NCBI GenBank assembly: GCA_020073215.1
Contig: JAIQFO010000012.1
Location: 60,451-124,450, forward strand
Direction: 5' to 3'
Source: Terriglobia bacterium
Lineage (GTDB): Bacteria; Acidobacteriota; Terriglobia; Terriglobales; Acidobacteriaceae
DNA length: 64,000 nt
In this document: piece after piece, positions 46,571 to 56,105 of the stretch
Layout: each line of letters starts with the position of its first letter
Numbering within the stretch: position 1 is the first letter of the stretch
Translations under genes and position numbers: made by a program
The notes under the pieces: model-generated
The model's database searches: none
Told to the model about the DNA's origin: nothing
The model's input: only the letters and a program-made list of their open reading frames with translations

Positions 46571-47815
46571 TTGCAGGGAACCAATCTCAAGAAGCTGTTA
46601 AGAACTGTCGAAGCGCTGGCGGATTTGGGGCCCGAACTAACCGCGGACCGCGACTTCCGCCAAACCGCGCACGCCATGCTGAGCGCGGTGATGGAAGCGG
46701 CCGGCGCGCATGAGGCTGTGCTGTTTTCGTTCGGCGAGCGGCCTTCCTTGCTGACTTCCGTCGATGCGCAAGGGTTCGCGCTGCTGCCCGAACCGTCGCT
46801 GATTCCCCTGCTTCCCCGCCACGTTCACACCCTGACCGCAGCCGCCGGTCCGGTGCTGCTCAACAGTTCTACGTATGACGTCTTTCTGAGTTCGAACGGC
46901 AATGTCGCGCCCGAATTGTTCAAGTGCATTTGCTCGCTGAAAGTACGGGGAAAGCTCGTTGGGTTAATCGCCCTGGGACGCCGGCCTGGCGAAGCCGTGT
47001 ATGAAGAAGACGCGCTCGATGCGTTTGAGATGCTGAGTCATTACGTTGCCCTGGCCATTCAGAACCACACCCTGGGGCAGACGCTGGCCCAGCGGGTTTC
47101 CGAAAACCTGCGGCTCCTGGCCTCGCTGCACGGGTTCTACGACAACGCGCTCGAGGCCTTCGCGACCGCGATCGACGTGAAACATGTCAACATTCACGGC
47201 CACTCGCTGCGGGTGGGCCGCTACTCGCAGGCCATCGGCGAAGCCTTGGGCCTGGGCCCGAACGAGGTTGCATCCTTGCGCTCGGCCGCCTATCTGCACG
47301 ACATCGGCATGGTTGCCGTCGATAAACGCCTGTTGGGAAAACCGGCGCAGCTCGATGCGGAAGAATCCCGCGAGATGCGCGACCACACTGTGGTTGGCCA
47401 CCAGATCGTCAGCCAGGTGCAGTTTCCCTGGCCGCAGATTCCAGAAATCGTGCGCTGGCACCATGAGCGCGCGGACGGGTCCGGATACCCGGACGGCTTG
47501 CATGCGGACGAGATACCGCAAGCCGTGCGCATTGTCGCCCTGGCCGAAACCTTTGACGCCATGACCAGCGAGCGTCCCTACCGCCAGCGCATGTCGGTGG
47601 GAGCCGCGCTGCAGGACCTGATTCGCCTGACTCCGCAAAAATACGATGCCCAGGCTCTGCAGGCTTTGCTGATCCAGGTACGGCGGGACGCCGTCGGAAC
47701 CAACCGCATCCCCTTGCTTGACCCCGAAGTGATGCACCTTTCCGCCGTGGACGTGGACGAATTGGCGTCAACCCTGCAACACAGAATCAGCCAGAACAAA
47801 CTCTTTCTCACCTGA
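46571..47815 (+). CDS. HD-GYP cyclic-di-GMP phosphodiesterase with GAF-like sensor
   Basis: 414 residues. The first 175 residues form a GAF-like domain without the GGDEF enzyme. The HD-GYP domain starts near residue 200 (HSLRVGRYSQAIGEAL), with the HD pair in AAYLHDIGMVAVDKRLLGKP, HTVVGHQIV, and the GYP motif in WHHERADGSGYPDGLH. It hydrolyses c-di-GMP and complements the cyclase at 12153. The start is uncertain: TTG 46571 is preceded directly by AGAGGA, which is too close, and no ATG exists upstream in frame. No membrane segment. Confidence 0.9.
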   Translation: MQGTNLKKLLRTVEALADLGPELTADRDFRQTAHAMLSAVMEAAGAHEAVLFSFGERPSLLTSVDAQGFALLPEPSLIPLLPRHVHTLTAAAGPVLLNSSTYDVFLSSNGNVAPELFKCICSLKVRGKLVGLIALGRRPGEAVYEEDALDAFEMLSHYVALAIQNHTLGQTLAQRVSENLRLLASLHGFYDNALEAFATAIDVKHVNIHGHSLRVGRYSQAIGEALGLGPNEVASLRSAAYLHDIGMVAVDKRLLGKPAQLDAEESREMRDHTVVGHQIVSQVQFPWPQIPEIVRWHHERADGSGYPDGLHADEIPQAVRIVALAETFDAMTSERPYRQRMSVGAALQDLIRLTPQKYDAQALQALLIQVRRDAVGTNRIPLLDPEVMHLSAVDVDELASTLQHRISQNKLFLT

Positions 47816-47854
47816 AAATTTCGAGAACGGTTTCACGGTTGCGGTATCCCGTTC

Positions 47855-47921
47855 GTGTAGAGACGGGGCTTGGCCCGTCTCGTTGGACTCCGCGAGGAAG
47901 CCGCGGCAAGCCGCTTCCCTA
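47855..47921. repeat. Dispersed GC-rich element, GTGTAGAGACGGGG family
   Basis: GTGTAGAGACGGGGCTTGGC and CCGTCTC, then GGAAGCCGCGGCAAGCCGCT TCCCTAC. The same family is at 50210-50290. The 300-bp gap before tkt holds this and no gene. Confidence 0.65.
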
Positions 47922-48124
47922 CAGGAAGTGGGACACCTCCAGCCAAATTCTTCCCAGTGTAAAATTAGAACTTCATTCTCCCGTGCCCCATCTGGTTTCT
48001 CGATCACGATGTAAACTTGGGGGCGGCCGGGGCGTTTGTATCTATTTGGGGTGAATTTCATCTAACGTTTTTAGGCCGGGTTCTGAAGAGGGGTCATACA
48101 AGCCAATTTACGAGGAGAGAATTA

Positions 48125-50203
48125 ATGGCCGTCAGTGACCAGTCGGTCGCCACCGGTACGCGACTCGATCAGTTGTGTATCAACACGATTCGCACGCTTT
48201 CGATGGACGCGGTGCAGAAGGCCAACTCGGGTCATCCGGGGGCGCCGATGGGTCTGGCTCCGGTCGCCTATTGTCTGTGGCAGCAGTTTCTGCGCTATGA
48301 CCCGGAAGATCCGCTCTGGCCGAACCGTGACCGCTTCGTGCTCTCCAACGGACACGCCTCCATGCTGCTCTATTCCCTGCTGCATCTGGCTGGCGTGCGG
48401 GAGGTAAGTCCGGAGGGAAAGATTCTTTCGACGCCCGCCCTATCGCTCGACGACATCAAGAACTTCCGCCAAATCGGAAGCAAAACACCAGGGCATCCTG
48501 AATACGGCTTGACCACGGGCGTCGAAACAACCACGGGTCCACTCGGGCAAGGCGTCGGCAACAGTGTGGGCATGGCCATTGCCGAGCGCTGGCTGGCGGA
48601 GCACTTCAATCGTCCGGGATTCGAGCTGTTCAACTACAACATCTGGGCGATCTGCGGCGACGGCGACATGATGGAAGGAATTTCGTCGGAGGCTGCCTCG
48701 GTCGCCGGACATCTGAAGCTTTCGAACCTGTGCTGGATTTACGACAACAACAAGATCACGATCGAGGGCGAGACCGATCTAGCCTTCGACGAAAATGTTG
48801 CCGCCCGCTTCACCAGCTATGGCTGGGATGTGTCTCGCGTCCACGATGCGAATGATCTGGTTGCCCTGGCTGACGCGTATAACCATGCGCTCAGCGTGCA
48901 CGACCGTCCCAAGCTAATCATCGTCGACAGCCACATCGGCTTCGGCTCGCCCCACCGGCAGGACACCCGTGAAGCACACGGCGAGGCGCTCGGCGAAGAA
49001 GAAGTCAAACTGACAAAGCGCGCCTACGGCTGGCCGGAAGACGCCAAGTTCCTGGTGCCGGATGGAGTGCGCGAAAACTTCCGCGACGTCATGGGCAAGC
49101 GCGGCCGGCAGCTGAGCGGGCAATGGAACACGCTGTTCAGCGACTACAGCAAGCAGTATCCCGATTTAGCGGTTCAATTCGAACGCATGCAGCATCAGCG
49201 GCCAGCCGACGGATGGGACAAAGACCTTCCCGCCTTTGCGGCCGACGCCAAGGGATTGGCAACCCGCGATTCGTCGGGCAAAGTGCTCAACGCCATCGCC
49301 AAGAATCATCCCTGGCTCATGGGCGGCTCGGCGGATTTGTATCCCTCGACGAAGACGCGGCTCACCTTCGACGGCGCCGGCGATTTCGGAGCGGGCCAGT
49401 ACAACGCGCGCAACTTCCACTTCGGCATTCGCGAACACGCGATGGGCGCTATCGTCAACGGGATGTCGCTATCCAAACTTCGCGCTTACGGCTCCACTTT
49501 TCTGATTTTCAGCGACTACATGAAAATGCCGATTCGCCTCTCGGCCGTCATGGAAACGCCTTCCATCTGGATCTTCACCCACGATTCCATCGGCGTCGGC
49601 GAAGACGGACCCACGCATCAGCCCATCGAGCAACTGATCACCCTGCGAGCGATTCCGGGCCTGATCACGTTTCGTCCCGCCGATGCCAACGAGGTGGTGG
49701 AGGCGTGGAAGATCATCATGAAATTGCGTAAGGAACCAGCGGCGCTGGCCCTCACGCGGCAAGCCCTGCCGACTTTCGATCGTACGAAATACGCTTCCGC
49801 AGCAGGAGTGGCGCGCGGCGCCTACATCCTCGCCGACGCCGAAGGTGGCAAGCCGCAGGTCATCCTGATGGCTACCGGCAGTGAGGTCTACCTCTGCATC
49901 GATGCCTACGAAAAACTGAAGGCTGAAGGCATTCGGGCGCGCGTAGTCAGCATGCCTTCGTGGGACTTGTTCGAACGACAGGATCAGAGTTACCGGGACG
50001 AGGTGCTTCTGCCCGAGGTCGCCGCGCGCATCGCCGTGGAGATGGCTTCGACCTTCGGCTGGGCACAATATGTGGGACCAAAAGGCCGAGTCATCGGCAT
50101 GAAAACCTTTGGAGCATCCGCCCCGCTCAAGGACTTGCAGAAGAAGTTCGGCTTCACGGCAGACGCCGTAGTTCAAGCGGCGCGCGAAGTGCTTGGGAAA
50201 TGA
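48125..50203 (+). CDS. tkt: Transketolase
   Basis: 692 residues, normal length. N-terminal thiamine diphosphate domain with NSGHPGAPMGLAPVAYCLWQ, SNGHASMLLYSLLHLAGV, TTGPLGQGVGNSVGMAIAER and GDGDMMEGISSEAASVAGH; pyrimidine-binding domain with GIREHAMGAIVNGMSL. It transfers two-carbon units between sugar phosphates. GAGGAGAG stands before ATG 48125, chosen because 36 codons upstream have no similarity. It opens the operon tkt, tal-pgi, gnd, zwf and pgl, all on the plus strand. Confidence 0.96.
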   Translation: MAVSDQSVATGTRLDQLCINTIRTLSMDAVQKANSGHPGAPMGLAPVAYCLWQQFLRYDPEDPLWPNRDRFVLSNGHASMLLYSLLHLAGVREVSPEGKILSTPALSLDDIKNFRQIGSKTPGHPEYGLTTGVETTTGPLGQGVGNSVGMAIAERWLAEHFNRPGFELFNYNIWAICGDGDMMEGISSEAASVAGHLKLSNLCWIYDNNKITIEGETDLAFDENVAARFTSYGWDVSRVHDANDLVALADAYNHALSVHDRPKLIIVDSHIGFGSPHRQDTREAHGEALGEEEVKLTKRAYGWPEDAKFLVPDGVRENFRDVMGKRGRQLSGQWNTLFSDYSKQYPDLAVQFERMQHQRPADGWDKDLPAFAADAKGLATRDSSGKVLNAIAKNHPWLMGGSADLYPSTKTRLTFDGAGDFGAGQYNARNFHFGIREHAMGAIVNGMSLSKLRAYGSTFLIFSDYMKMPIRLSAVMETPSIWIFTHDSIGVGEDGPTHQPIEQLITLRAIPGLITFRPADANEVVEAWKIIMKLRKEPAALALTRQALPTFDRTKYASAAGVARGAYILADAEGGKPQVILMATGSEVYLCIDAYEKLKAEGIRARVVSMPSWDLFERQDQSYRDEVLLPEVAARIAVEMASTFGWAQYVGPKGRVIGMKTFGASAPLKDLQKKFGFTADAVVQAAREVLGK

Positions 50204-50209
50204 CGATGG

Positions 50210-50290
50210 TGTAGAGACGGGGCTTGCCCCGTCTCTTCGGACGCGGCAAGGCAACCGCAGCGAGGGAGAAGCGGCAAGCCGCGTCTCTAC
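50210..50290. repeat. Dispersed GC-rich element, GTGTAGAGACGGGG family
   Basis: GTGTAGAGACGGGGCTTGCC and CCGTCTC, followed by GCGGCAAGCCGCGTCTCTAC at the end. It fills the tkt/tal-pgi gap, so the operon contains an internal hairpin that could set processing or relative levels. Confidence 0.7.
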
Positions 50291-50311
50291 CGGGAATTTT
50301 AGGAGATGGTC

Positions 50312-53209
50312 ATGAATCCAGTCAGTACGCTCGAAACCGCAAAGGCCGCGAATCCTCTCACCCAGCTTCAAACCTTCGGCCAATCCATCTGGCTCGACTA
50401 CATTCGCCGCGACCTGTTGAAGGGCGGCGAACTACAGCGCCTGATCACCGAAGACGGCCTGCGCGGGATGACCTCGAACCCTTCGATCTTCGAAAAGGCC
50501 ATTGCGGGCTCGGCGCAGTATCAGGATTTTCTGGACTCACTCGCCGGCCGCACCGACCTCGACGCCAAGGCCCGCTATGAACTGCTGGCGATCCGCGATA
50601 TTCAGGATGCGGCCGACCTGCTGCGTCCCGTTTACCAGAGCACGAAGAAGCGCGATGGCTACGTGAGCCTGGAAGTCTCGCCGTATCTGGCGAACGATAC
50701 CGCTCGCACCATCGACGAGGCGCGCAGGCTGTGGAAGAGCGTTGCTCGCGAAAACGTGATGATCAAGGTTCCGGGAACGCCGGAAGGCATTCCCGCGTTT
50801 CGCCAGTTGATCGGCGAGGGCATCAACATCAACGTAACGCTGCTGTTCGCGCAGGGAGTGTATGAGCAAGTCGCGGCGGCATTCATCGACGGCGTGGAAA
50901 AGTTTGCTGCCAGCGGCGGCGATGTGAGCAAGATGGCAAGCGTAGCAAGCTTTTTCATCAGCCGCATCGATTCCCTGGTCGACTCGCTCGTGGGCGAGCA
51001 ACTGAAGAAGGAAACGGACGCGGCCCGCAAAGCGAAGCTGCAGTCCATCCTCGGCAAAGTAGCGATTGCGAACGGCAAGCTCACCTACGAGGCCTACCAG
51101 CGTATCTTTTCTTCTCCGCGCTGGAAGGTGCTCGCCGCCAAAGGCGCGCAGACACAACGCGTGCTGTGGGCCAGCACGAGCACCAAGAATCCGAATTACT
51201 GCGACGTGCTTTATGTCGAGGAGTTGATTGGGCCAGATACGGTCAATACCGTTCCGCCGGCAACGATCGAAGCCTTCCGCGATCACGGCAAGCCGCGGCA
51301 GAGCCTGACCGAAAACCTGGACGGGGCGCGGAAAACTATGGCCGATCTCGCCGGCGTCGGCATCGTCATGAAAGACGTGACCGACAAACTGACGGTTGAC
51401 GGCGTAAAGCTATTCGCCGACGCCTTCGACCAGTTGCTGGCCGCAGTCGAGAAGAGCACAAAGCGTCCGACGCCACAGATCAATCAGCAGAGCGCATCCT
51501 TGCCGGCCGATCTTGATGCGGTGGTAAAAAAAAACCTTAACGACTGGCGCGCTTCGGGAAAAGTAAGACGCCTCTGGCAGCAAGACGCCTCCCTCTGGAC
51601 CAACGAAGACGAAACCAAGTGGCTGGGATGGCTCGGCATTACCGACGAACAACTGGCCAACGCCGCCAAATTGCAGACGCTGGCGGATGAGGTCAAAAAC
51701 GGCGAGTTCTCCGACATTCTTCTTCTTGGCATGGGCGGATCCAGTCTATGCCCCGAAGTACTGGCGCTGACCTTCCCGCAAACCCCGGGCTTCCCGCGCC
51801 TGCACATACTCGACTCGACCGACCCGGCGCAGATCCAGCACATCGAGAAAAACATTGACCTCGCCAAAACGCTCTTTATCGTCTCCAGCAAATCCGGCAG
51901 CACGCTCGAACCCAACATCTACAAGCAATATTTCTTCGAGCGCGTAAAGCAAACCGTCGGACCCGACCAGGCAGGCAGCCGTTTTATCGCCATCACCGAT
52001 CCCGGCTCAAAGATGCAGTTAGTCGCCGAACGCGATCGCTTCCGCCACATCTTTTATGGACTACCCTCCATCGGCGGGCGTTATTCGGCCCTCTCTAATT
52101 TCGGTATGGTTCCCGCTGCGGCCATGGGCCTCGACAGTGGCAAACTCCTCGAACGCACGAAGGAGATGGTCGAGGCCTGTAAGCCGTCCGTTCCCGTGGA
52201 ACAGAATCCCGGAGTGATGCTCGGCCTGATCCTAGGTACAGCCGCAACACTTGGACGCGACAAAATTACGCTTATCACCTCGCCCGGGATTTCCGATCTC
52301 GGCGCGTGGCTCGAGCAGTTAATCGCCGAATCCACGGGCAAAGTAGGCAAGGGCATCATCCCAGTCGATCGCGAGGAAATCAGCGCGCCGGACGTGTACG
52401 GAAATGACCGCATCTTCGCCTACATTCGCCTGGAGACCGCGCCCGACGCCGCGCAGGATGCCAAGGTGGCGGCGCTCGAAAGTGCCGGACATCCTGTAGT
52501 ACGCATCGCCGTCCCCGATATTTACAATCTCGGGCAAGAGTTCTTTCGCTGGGAAATCGCAACCGCGGTCGCTGGTTCGATCCTCGGAATCAACGCCTTC
52601 AATCAGCCCGACGTCGAAGCCAGCAAGATCGTAACCAAGCAACTGACGTCGGCGTATGAAAGCGCGGGTGCGCTGCCTCCTGAAAAACCACTTGTCGATG
52701 AAGGAGCCATCAAGCTTTTCACCGACGACAAGAATGTCGCCGATCTCATCGAAGTCACTCGTTCCGGCCCTGCATCCGACGATGCGCTCACTGCTTTTGT
52801 GCGTGCCCATCTCCGGCGTCTCGGTGCGGGCGACTATTTTGCGGTCCTCGCTTACCTTGAGATGAATGCCGAATACGAGTCGCTGTTGCAAGGTTTGCGC
52901 ATGACGGTTCGCGATCGCAAGCGAGTGGCAACGTGCCTCGGCTTCGGCCCCCGCTTCCTGCACTCCACCGGGCAAGCTTATAAAGGAGGGCCCAACAGCG
53001 GCGTGTTCCTGCAAGTCACGTGCGACGACGCCCAGGATCTACCGGTTCCCGGGCAGAAGTACACTTTTGGAGTGGTCAAGGCGGCGCAGGCTCGTGGCGA
53101 CTTTCAGGTTCTGGCCGACCGCCAACGAAGGGCGCTGCGCGTGCACCTCGGCAGCGATGTGAAAGCCGGGCTCGGCAAACTCGCGCAATTGGTAAATCAA
53201 GTTTTGTAG
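50312..53209 (+). CDS. tal-pgi: Bifunctional transaldolase / glucose-6-phosphate isomerase
   Basis: 965 residues. Residues 1-375 are a transaldolase of the Tal type B (SIWLDYIRRDLL, TSNPSIFEKAI, NVTLLFAQGVYEQVA, ASVASFFISRIDSLVD and WASTSTKNPNY; the Schiff-base Lys lies in the WASTSTKNP part). Residues about 400-965 are Pgi: LGMGGSSLCPEVLAL, SKSGSTLEPN and the long C-terminal segment. Tal-Pgi fusions are known in Acidobacteria and cyanobacteria-like operons. AGGAG at 50301 sits 6 nt before ATG 50312. The two domains are joined by a linker containing nine consecutive A bases at 51526-51534, in codons GTA AAA AAA AAC. Confidence 0.94.
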   Translation: MNPVSTLETAKAANPLTQLQTFGQSIWLDYIRRDLLKGGELQRLITEDGLRGMTSNPSIFEKAIAGSAQYQDFLDSLAGRTDLDAKARYELLAIRDIQDAADLLRPVYQSTKKRDGYVSLEVSPYLANDTARTIDEARRLWKSVARENVMIKVPGTPEGIPAFRQLIGEGININVTLLFAQGVYEQVAAAFIDGVEKFAASGGDVSKMASVASFFISRIDSLVDSLVGEQLKKETDAARKAKLQSILGKVAIANGKLTYEAYQRIFSSPRWKVLAAKGAQTQRVLWASTSTKNPNYCDVLYVEELIGPDTVNTVPPATIEAFRDHGKPRQSLTENLDGARKTMADLAGVGIVMKDVTDKLTVDGVKLFADAFDQLLAAVEKSTKRPTPQINQQSASLPADLDAVVKKNLNDWRASGKVRRLWQQDASLWTNEDETKWLGWLGITDEQLANAAKLQTLADEVKNGEFSDILLLGMGGSSLCPEVLALTFPQTPGFPRLHILDSTDPAQIQHIEKNIDLAKTLFIVSSKSGSTLEPNIYKQYFFERVKQTVGPDQAGSRFIAITDPGSKMQLVAERDRFRHIFYGLPSIGGRYSALSNFGMVPAAAMGLDSGKLLERTKEMVEACKPSVPVEQNPGVMLGLILGTAATLGRDKITLITSPGISDLGAWLEQLIAESTGKVGKGIIPVDREEISAPDVYGNDRIFAYIRLETAPDAAQDAKVAALESAGHPVVRIAVPDIYNLGQEFFRWEIATAVAGSILGINAFNQPDVEASKIVTKQLTSAYESAGALPPEKPLVDEGAIKLFTDDKNVADLIEVTRSGPASDDALTAFVRAHLRRLGAGDYFAVLAYLEMNAEYESLLQGLRMTVRDRKRVATCLGFGPRFLHSTGQAYKGGPNSGVFLQVTCDDAQDLPVPGQKYTFGVVKAAQARGDFQVLADRQRRALRVHLGSDVKAGLGKLAQLVNQVL
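51526..51534 (+). other. A9 homopolymer at the tal/pgi junction, potential slippage site
   Basis: The run lies in codons GTA AAA AAA AAC at about residue 404-407. One extra A in the transcript puts a TAA stop two codons later, and one missing A puts a TAA about ten codons later; either would yield a free transaldolase. Confidence 0.45.
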
Positions 53210-53222
53210 CCTACGAATTTCT

Positions 53223-53322
53223 TATGAATTGTCATCCTGAGCGAAGCGAAGGACCTGTTTTTCGCGGCGAACAGCAGGTCCCTCCCCTTCGGCTGCGCTC
53301 AGGGTCAGGATGACAATTCATA
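53223..53322. repeat. Dispersed GTCATCCTGAG element with 18-bp perfect ends
   Basis: TATGAATTGTCATCCTGA (53223-53240) and its exact reverse complement (53305-53322) bound GCGAAGCGAAGGACCTG...CAGGTCCCTCCCCTTCGG. It lies between tal-pgi and gnd and is the best preserved copy in the window. Confidence 0.85.
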
Positions 53323-53375
53323 GGGGGCGTTTCTTGAAATAGTGCAGCCGCCCGTGTCGCGGCCAAGGAGCACGA

Positions 53376-54368
53376 ATGCAACTGGGAATGGTAGGACTGG
53401 GGCGCATGGGCGCCAACATGACGCGGCGCCTGATGCGCGGCGGTCACACGATGGTCGTATCCGATCTCAGCGCCGATGCGGTAAAGAATATCGCCGGCGA
53501 AGGGGCGGTGGCCTCTTCTTCGCTGGACGATCTGGTCGGCAAGCTGAACGTTCCGCGCGCCGTTTGGATCATGGTGCCGGCAGGCGACCCCACGGAAAAA
53601 ACCGTGCAGGCTCTCGCCGGATGCATGCAAGCTGGCGACACCATCATCGACGGAGGCAACTCGTATTTTAAAGATGACGTTCGCCGCTCAAAGATCTGCG
53701 CCGCCAAGGGAGTGCACTATGTCGACGTGGGCACGAGCGGCGGCGTCTGGGGGATCGAGCGCGGATATTGCATGATGATTGGCGGCCCGAAAGAAGCCGT
53801 CAAGCGCCTCGACCCGATCTTCAAAACGCTGGCGCCGGGACGCGGCGATATCCCCCGCACTCCAGGACGCGACAAAATGGGCGGAACCGCAGAAGACGGC
53901 TACATCCATTGCGGCCCGTCCGGCTCCGGACATTTCGTCAAGATGGTCCACAACGGGATCGAGTATGGCATGATGCAGGCCTACGCGGAAGGTTTCGACA
54001 TCTTCAAGAACGCGACCAGCAAAGACCTTCCCGAAGAGATCCGCTATGATCTCAACCTGCCGGATATCGCCGAGGTCTGGCGCCGCGGCAGCGTGGTCAG
54101 TTCATGGTTGCTGGACTTGACGGCGATGGCGCTAGTCGAGAATCCGACGCTAGCCGAGTACAGCGGTTTCGTGCAGGATTCCGGCGAGGGACGCTGGACC
54201 ATACAGGCAGCGATCGACGAGGCGGTTCCGGCCGAAGTTTTGACCGCGGCGCTGTACACGCGCTTCCGCTCGCGGCAGGATCACACCTTCGCCGAGAAGA
54301 TGCTTTCCGCCATGCGACAGAAGTTTGGCGGTCACGTGGAACCTAAAGCAGCGGCGAAGACGAAGTAA
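53376..54368 (+). CDS. gnd: 6-phosphogluconate dehydrogenase, short (decarboxylating) form
   Basis: 330 residues against about 470 for the E. coli type; this is the short GntZ-like form. The N-terminal NAD(P) domain reads [20 protein letters not shown] and has [11 protein letters not shown] and [20 protein letters not shown]; the substrate-binding [20 protein letters not shown] follows. It oxidises 6-phosphogluconate to ribulose 5-phosphate. The short forms often prefer NAD+, which the sequence alone cannot decide. The start is ATG 53376, after AAGGAG. It precedes zwf by 92 bp. Confidence 0.93.
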   Translation: MQLGMVGLGRMGANMTRRLMRGGHTMVVSDLSADAVKNIAGEGAVASSSLDDLVGKLNVPRAVWIMVPAGDPTEKTVQALAGCMQAGDTIIDGGNSYFKDDVRRSKICAAKGVHYVDVGTSGGVWGIERGYCMMIGGPKEAVKRLDPIFKTLAPGRGDIPRTPGRDKMGGTAEDGYIHCGPSGSGHFVKMVHNGIEYGMMQAYAEGFDIFKNATSKDLPEEIRYDLNLPDIAEVWRRGSVVSSWLLDLTAMALVENPTLAEYSGFVQDSGEGRWTIQAAIDEAVPAEVLTAALYTRFRSRQDHTFAEKMLSAMRQKFGGHVEPKAAAKTK

Positions 54369-54375
54369 AGGCGGT

Positions 54376-54441
54376 TTCGAGCCTCGAGCTACGAGCAACC
54401 AGGCGCATGGCCTGCTCGCAGTTCGCAGCTCGCAGCCCGAA
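54376..54441. repeat. Heptamer inverted repeat between gnd and zwf
   Basis: TTCGAGCCTCGAGCTACGAG plus CA (54376-54397) and TGCTCGCAGTTCGCAGCTCG plus CAGCCCGAA (54413-54441). The heptamer unit is CGAGCTA/CGAGCTG, and the inner ends pair at 11 of 13 positions. Confidence 0.75.
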
Positions 54442-54460
54442 GCTAGCAAACGAGGCGACG

Positions 54461-56002
54461 ATGGCTCTAACAGACGCTCGGCCAGCACCCAGCAAACAGC
54501 GCACGGGGCGCACGGGAGATCCGTGTGTCATGGTGATTTTCGGCTTTACGGGCGACCTGACGCGCCGCAAGCTGATTCCCGCTCTCTACAACCTCGCTAA
54601 CCAGCAGTTGTTGTCCAGCGAGTTCGCGGTGATCGGCGTGGGCCGCAGTCCCATGAGTAACGACGATGCGCGGAAGAAGCTTACCGAGAGCTTCCAACAG
54701 TTCGCGACCGGCGCCATCGATAACGAGTTGTGGGAATCGTTCGTCCGCCGGGTCAATTATGTAAGTGGAGATTTCGACGACCCCGCGACCTACGACAAGC
54801 TGAAAGAAACGCTGGCCGAGGTGGACCAGGAGCACAACTCCCACGGCAACTACTTCTTTTATCTCGCCACTGCGCCTAACTTCTTCGGCGACATCGTGGA
54901 GCGAATCTCGAAGATCGGGCTGATGACTGAAGAGAACGGTCACTGGCGGCGCGTGATCGTCGAAAAGCCTTTTGGCCATGATCTCGATTCCGCCAAAGCT
55001 TTGAACCAGCAACTTCTGAAGGTTGCCGCGGAATGCCAGATCTACCGCATCGATCACTACCTGGGAAAAGAAACGGTGCAGAACATTTTGGCGCTGCGCT
55101 TTGCCAACGGAATTTTCGAGCCCATCTGGAATCGCCGCTACATCGATCACGTGCAGATTTCGGTCGCCGAAACCGTGGGCGTCGAGTCGCGCGGCGGCTA
55201 CTACGATGGGTCAGGTGCCCTGCGCGATATGGTGCCTAACCACATCATGCAACTCATCACTCTCACCGCGATGGAACCGCCGATTTCGTTCCAGGCCAAC
55301 GCGGTGCGCGACGAGCAGGCCAAAATCCTGCACGCCATTCAGCCCTTCAGCAACGAAGACGTGCTCAGCAAAACCATTCGCGGACAATACGGAGCAGGCG
55401 TCATGGACGGCCAGCGCGTGCCCGCTTACCGCTCCGAAGATGGCGTGCCTCAGGATTCGCGGACCGAAACCTTTGTCGCTATGCGGCTGATGATCGACAA
55501 CTGGCGCTGGGCGGGAGTTCCCTTCTATCTCCGCACCGGAAAGCGGCTGCCTGGACGCAATACTCACGTCGTGATTCAGTTCCGGCGCGCGCCGTTCATG
55601 CTGTTCCGCGAAACCCAGATCGAGACCATGATGCCCAATCAACTGGTGCTGCACATTCAGCCCGAAGAAGGCATCTCGCTGCGCTTTGCCGCCAAAACTC
55701 CTGGACCCGCGATGCAACTGGGTGAAGTGAATATGGACTTCGCTTACGCTGACTATTTCGGGGTTACTCCTTCGACCGGCTATGAACGGCTGCTGCACGA
55801 TTGCATGATCGGCGACGCTACGCTGTTTCAGCGCGCCGACATGGTCGAGGCTGGTTGGAGCATTGTCAATCCCGTACTCGATGTGTGGAAGGCGCTGCCT
55901 CCGCGAAATTTCCCCAACTATCCCGCTGGAGCGTGGGGCCCGAAAGAGTCCGACGAGCTGATGGAACGCGATGGACGGCGCTGGAGAAACTTTGAAAAAT
56001 AA
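54461..56002 (+). CDS. zwf: Glucose-6-phosphate 1-dehydrogenase
   Basis: 513 residues. NADP-binding [20 protein letters not shown] (G-x-T-G-D-L), the active-site [20 protein letters not shown] with catalytic His and Lys, and [11 protein letters not shown] are all present. It makes 6-phosphoglucono-lactone from glucose 6-phosphate. ATG 54461 with GAGG upstream is preferred; the frame is open to 54407, where the codons are heptamer-repeat sequence. pgl follows after 103 bp. Confidence 0.96.
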   Translation: MALTDARPAPSKQRTGRTGDPCVMVIFGFTGDLTRRKLIPALYNLANQQLLSSEFAVIGVGRSPMSNDDARKKLTESFQQFATGAIDNELWESFVRRVNYVSGDFDDPATYDKLKETLAEVDQEHNSHGNYFFYLATAPNFFGDIVERISKIGLMTEENGHWRRVIVEKPFGHDLDSAKALNQQLLKVAAECQIYRIDHYLGKETVQNILALRFANGIFEPIWNRRYIDHVQISVAETVGVESRGGYYDGSGALRDMVPNHIMQLITLTAMEPPISFQANAVRDEQAKILHAIQPFSNEDVLSKTIRGQYGAGVMDGQRVPAYRSEDGVPQDSRTETFVAMRLMIDNWRWAGVPFYLRTGKRLPGRNTHVVIQFRRAPFMLFRETQIETMMPNQLVLHIQPEEGISLRFAAKTPGPAMQLGEVNMDFAYADYFGVTPSTGYERLLHDCMIGDATLFQRADMVEAGWSIVNPVLDVWKALPPRNFPNYPAGAWGPKESDELMERDGRRWRNFEK

Positions 56003-56015
56003 TTTGTAATATGTG

Positions 56016-56101
56016 ATTTGTAATTGGTAATTTGAAACCAAGAGCAAGGCAAAAAATTACCCGATTACTAAATTACAAATTTCCAATTACCAATTACAAA
56101 T
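56016..56101. repeat. AT-rich heptamer inverted repeat upstream of pgl
   Basis: Arms 56016-56037 and 56080-56101 pair at 21 of 22 positions. The right arm ends 4 nt before ATG 56106, leaving no room for a Shine-Dalgarno sequence. Confidence 0.85.
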
Positions 56102-56105
56102 TCTA

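Noticed and set aside
54407..54460. Upstream ATG for zwf
   Set aside because: The added 18 residues are translated heptamer repeats; ATG 54461 with GAGG upstream fits the family start.
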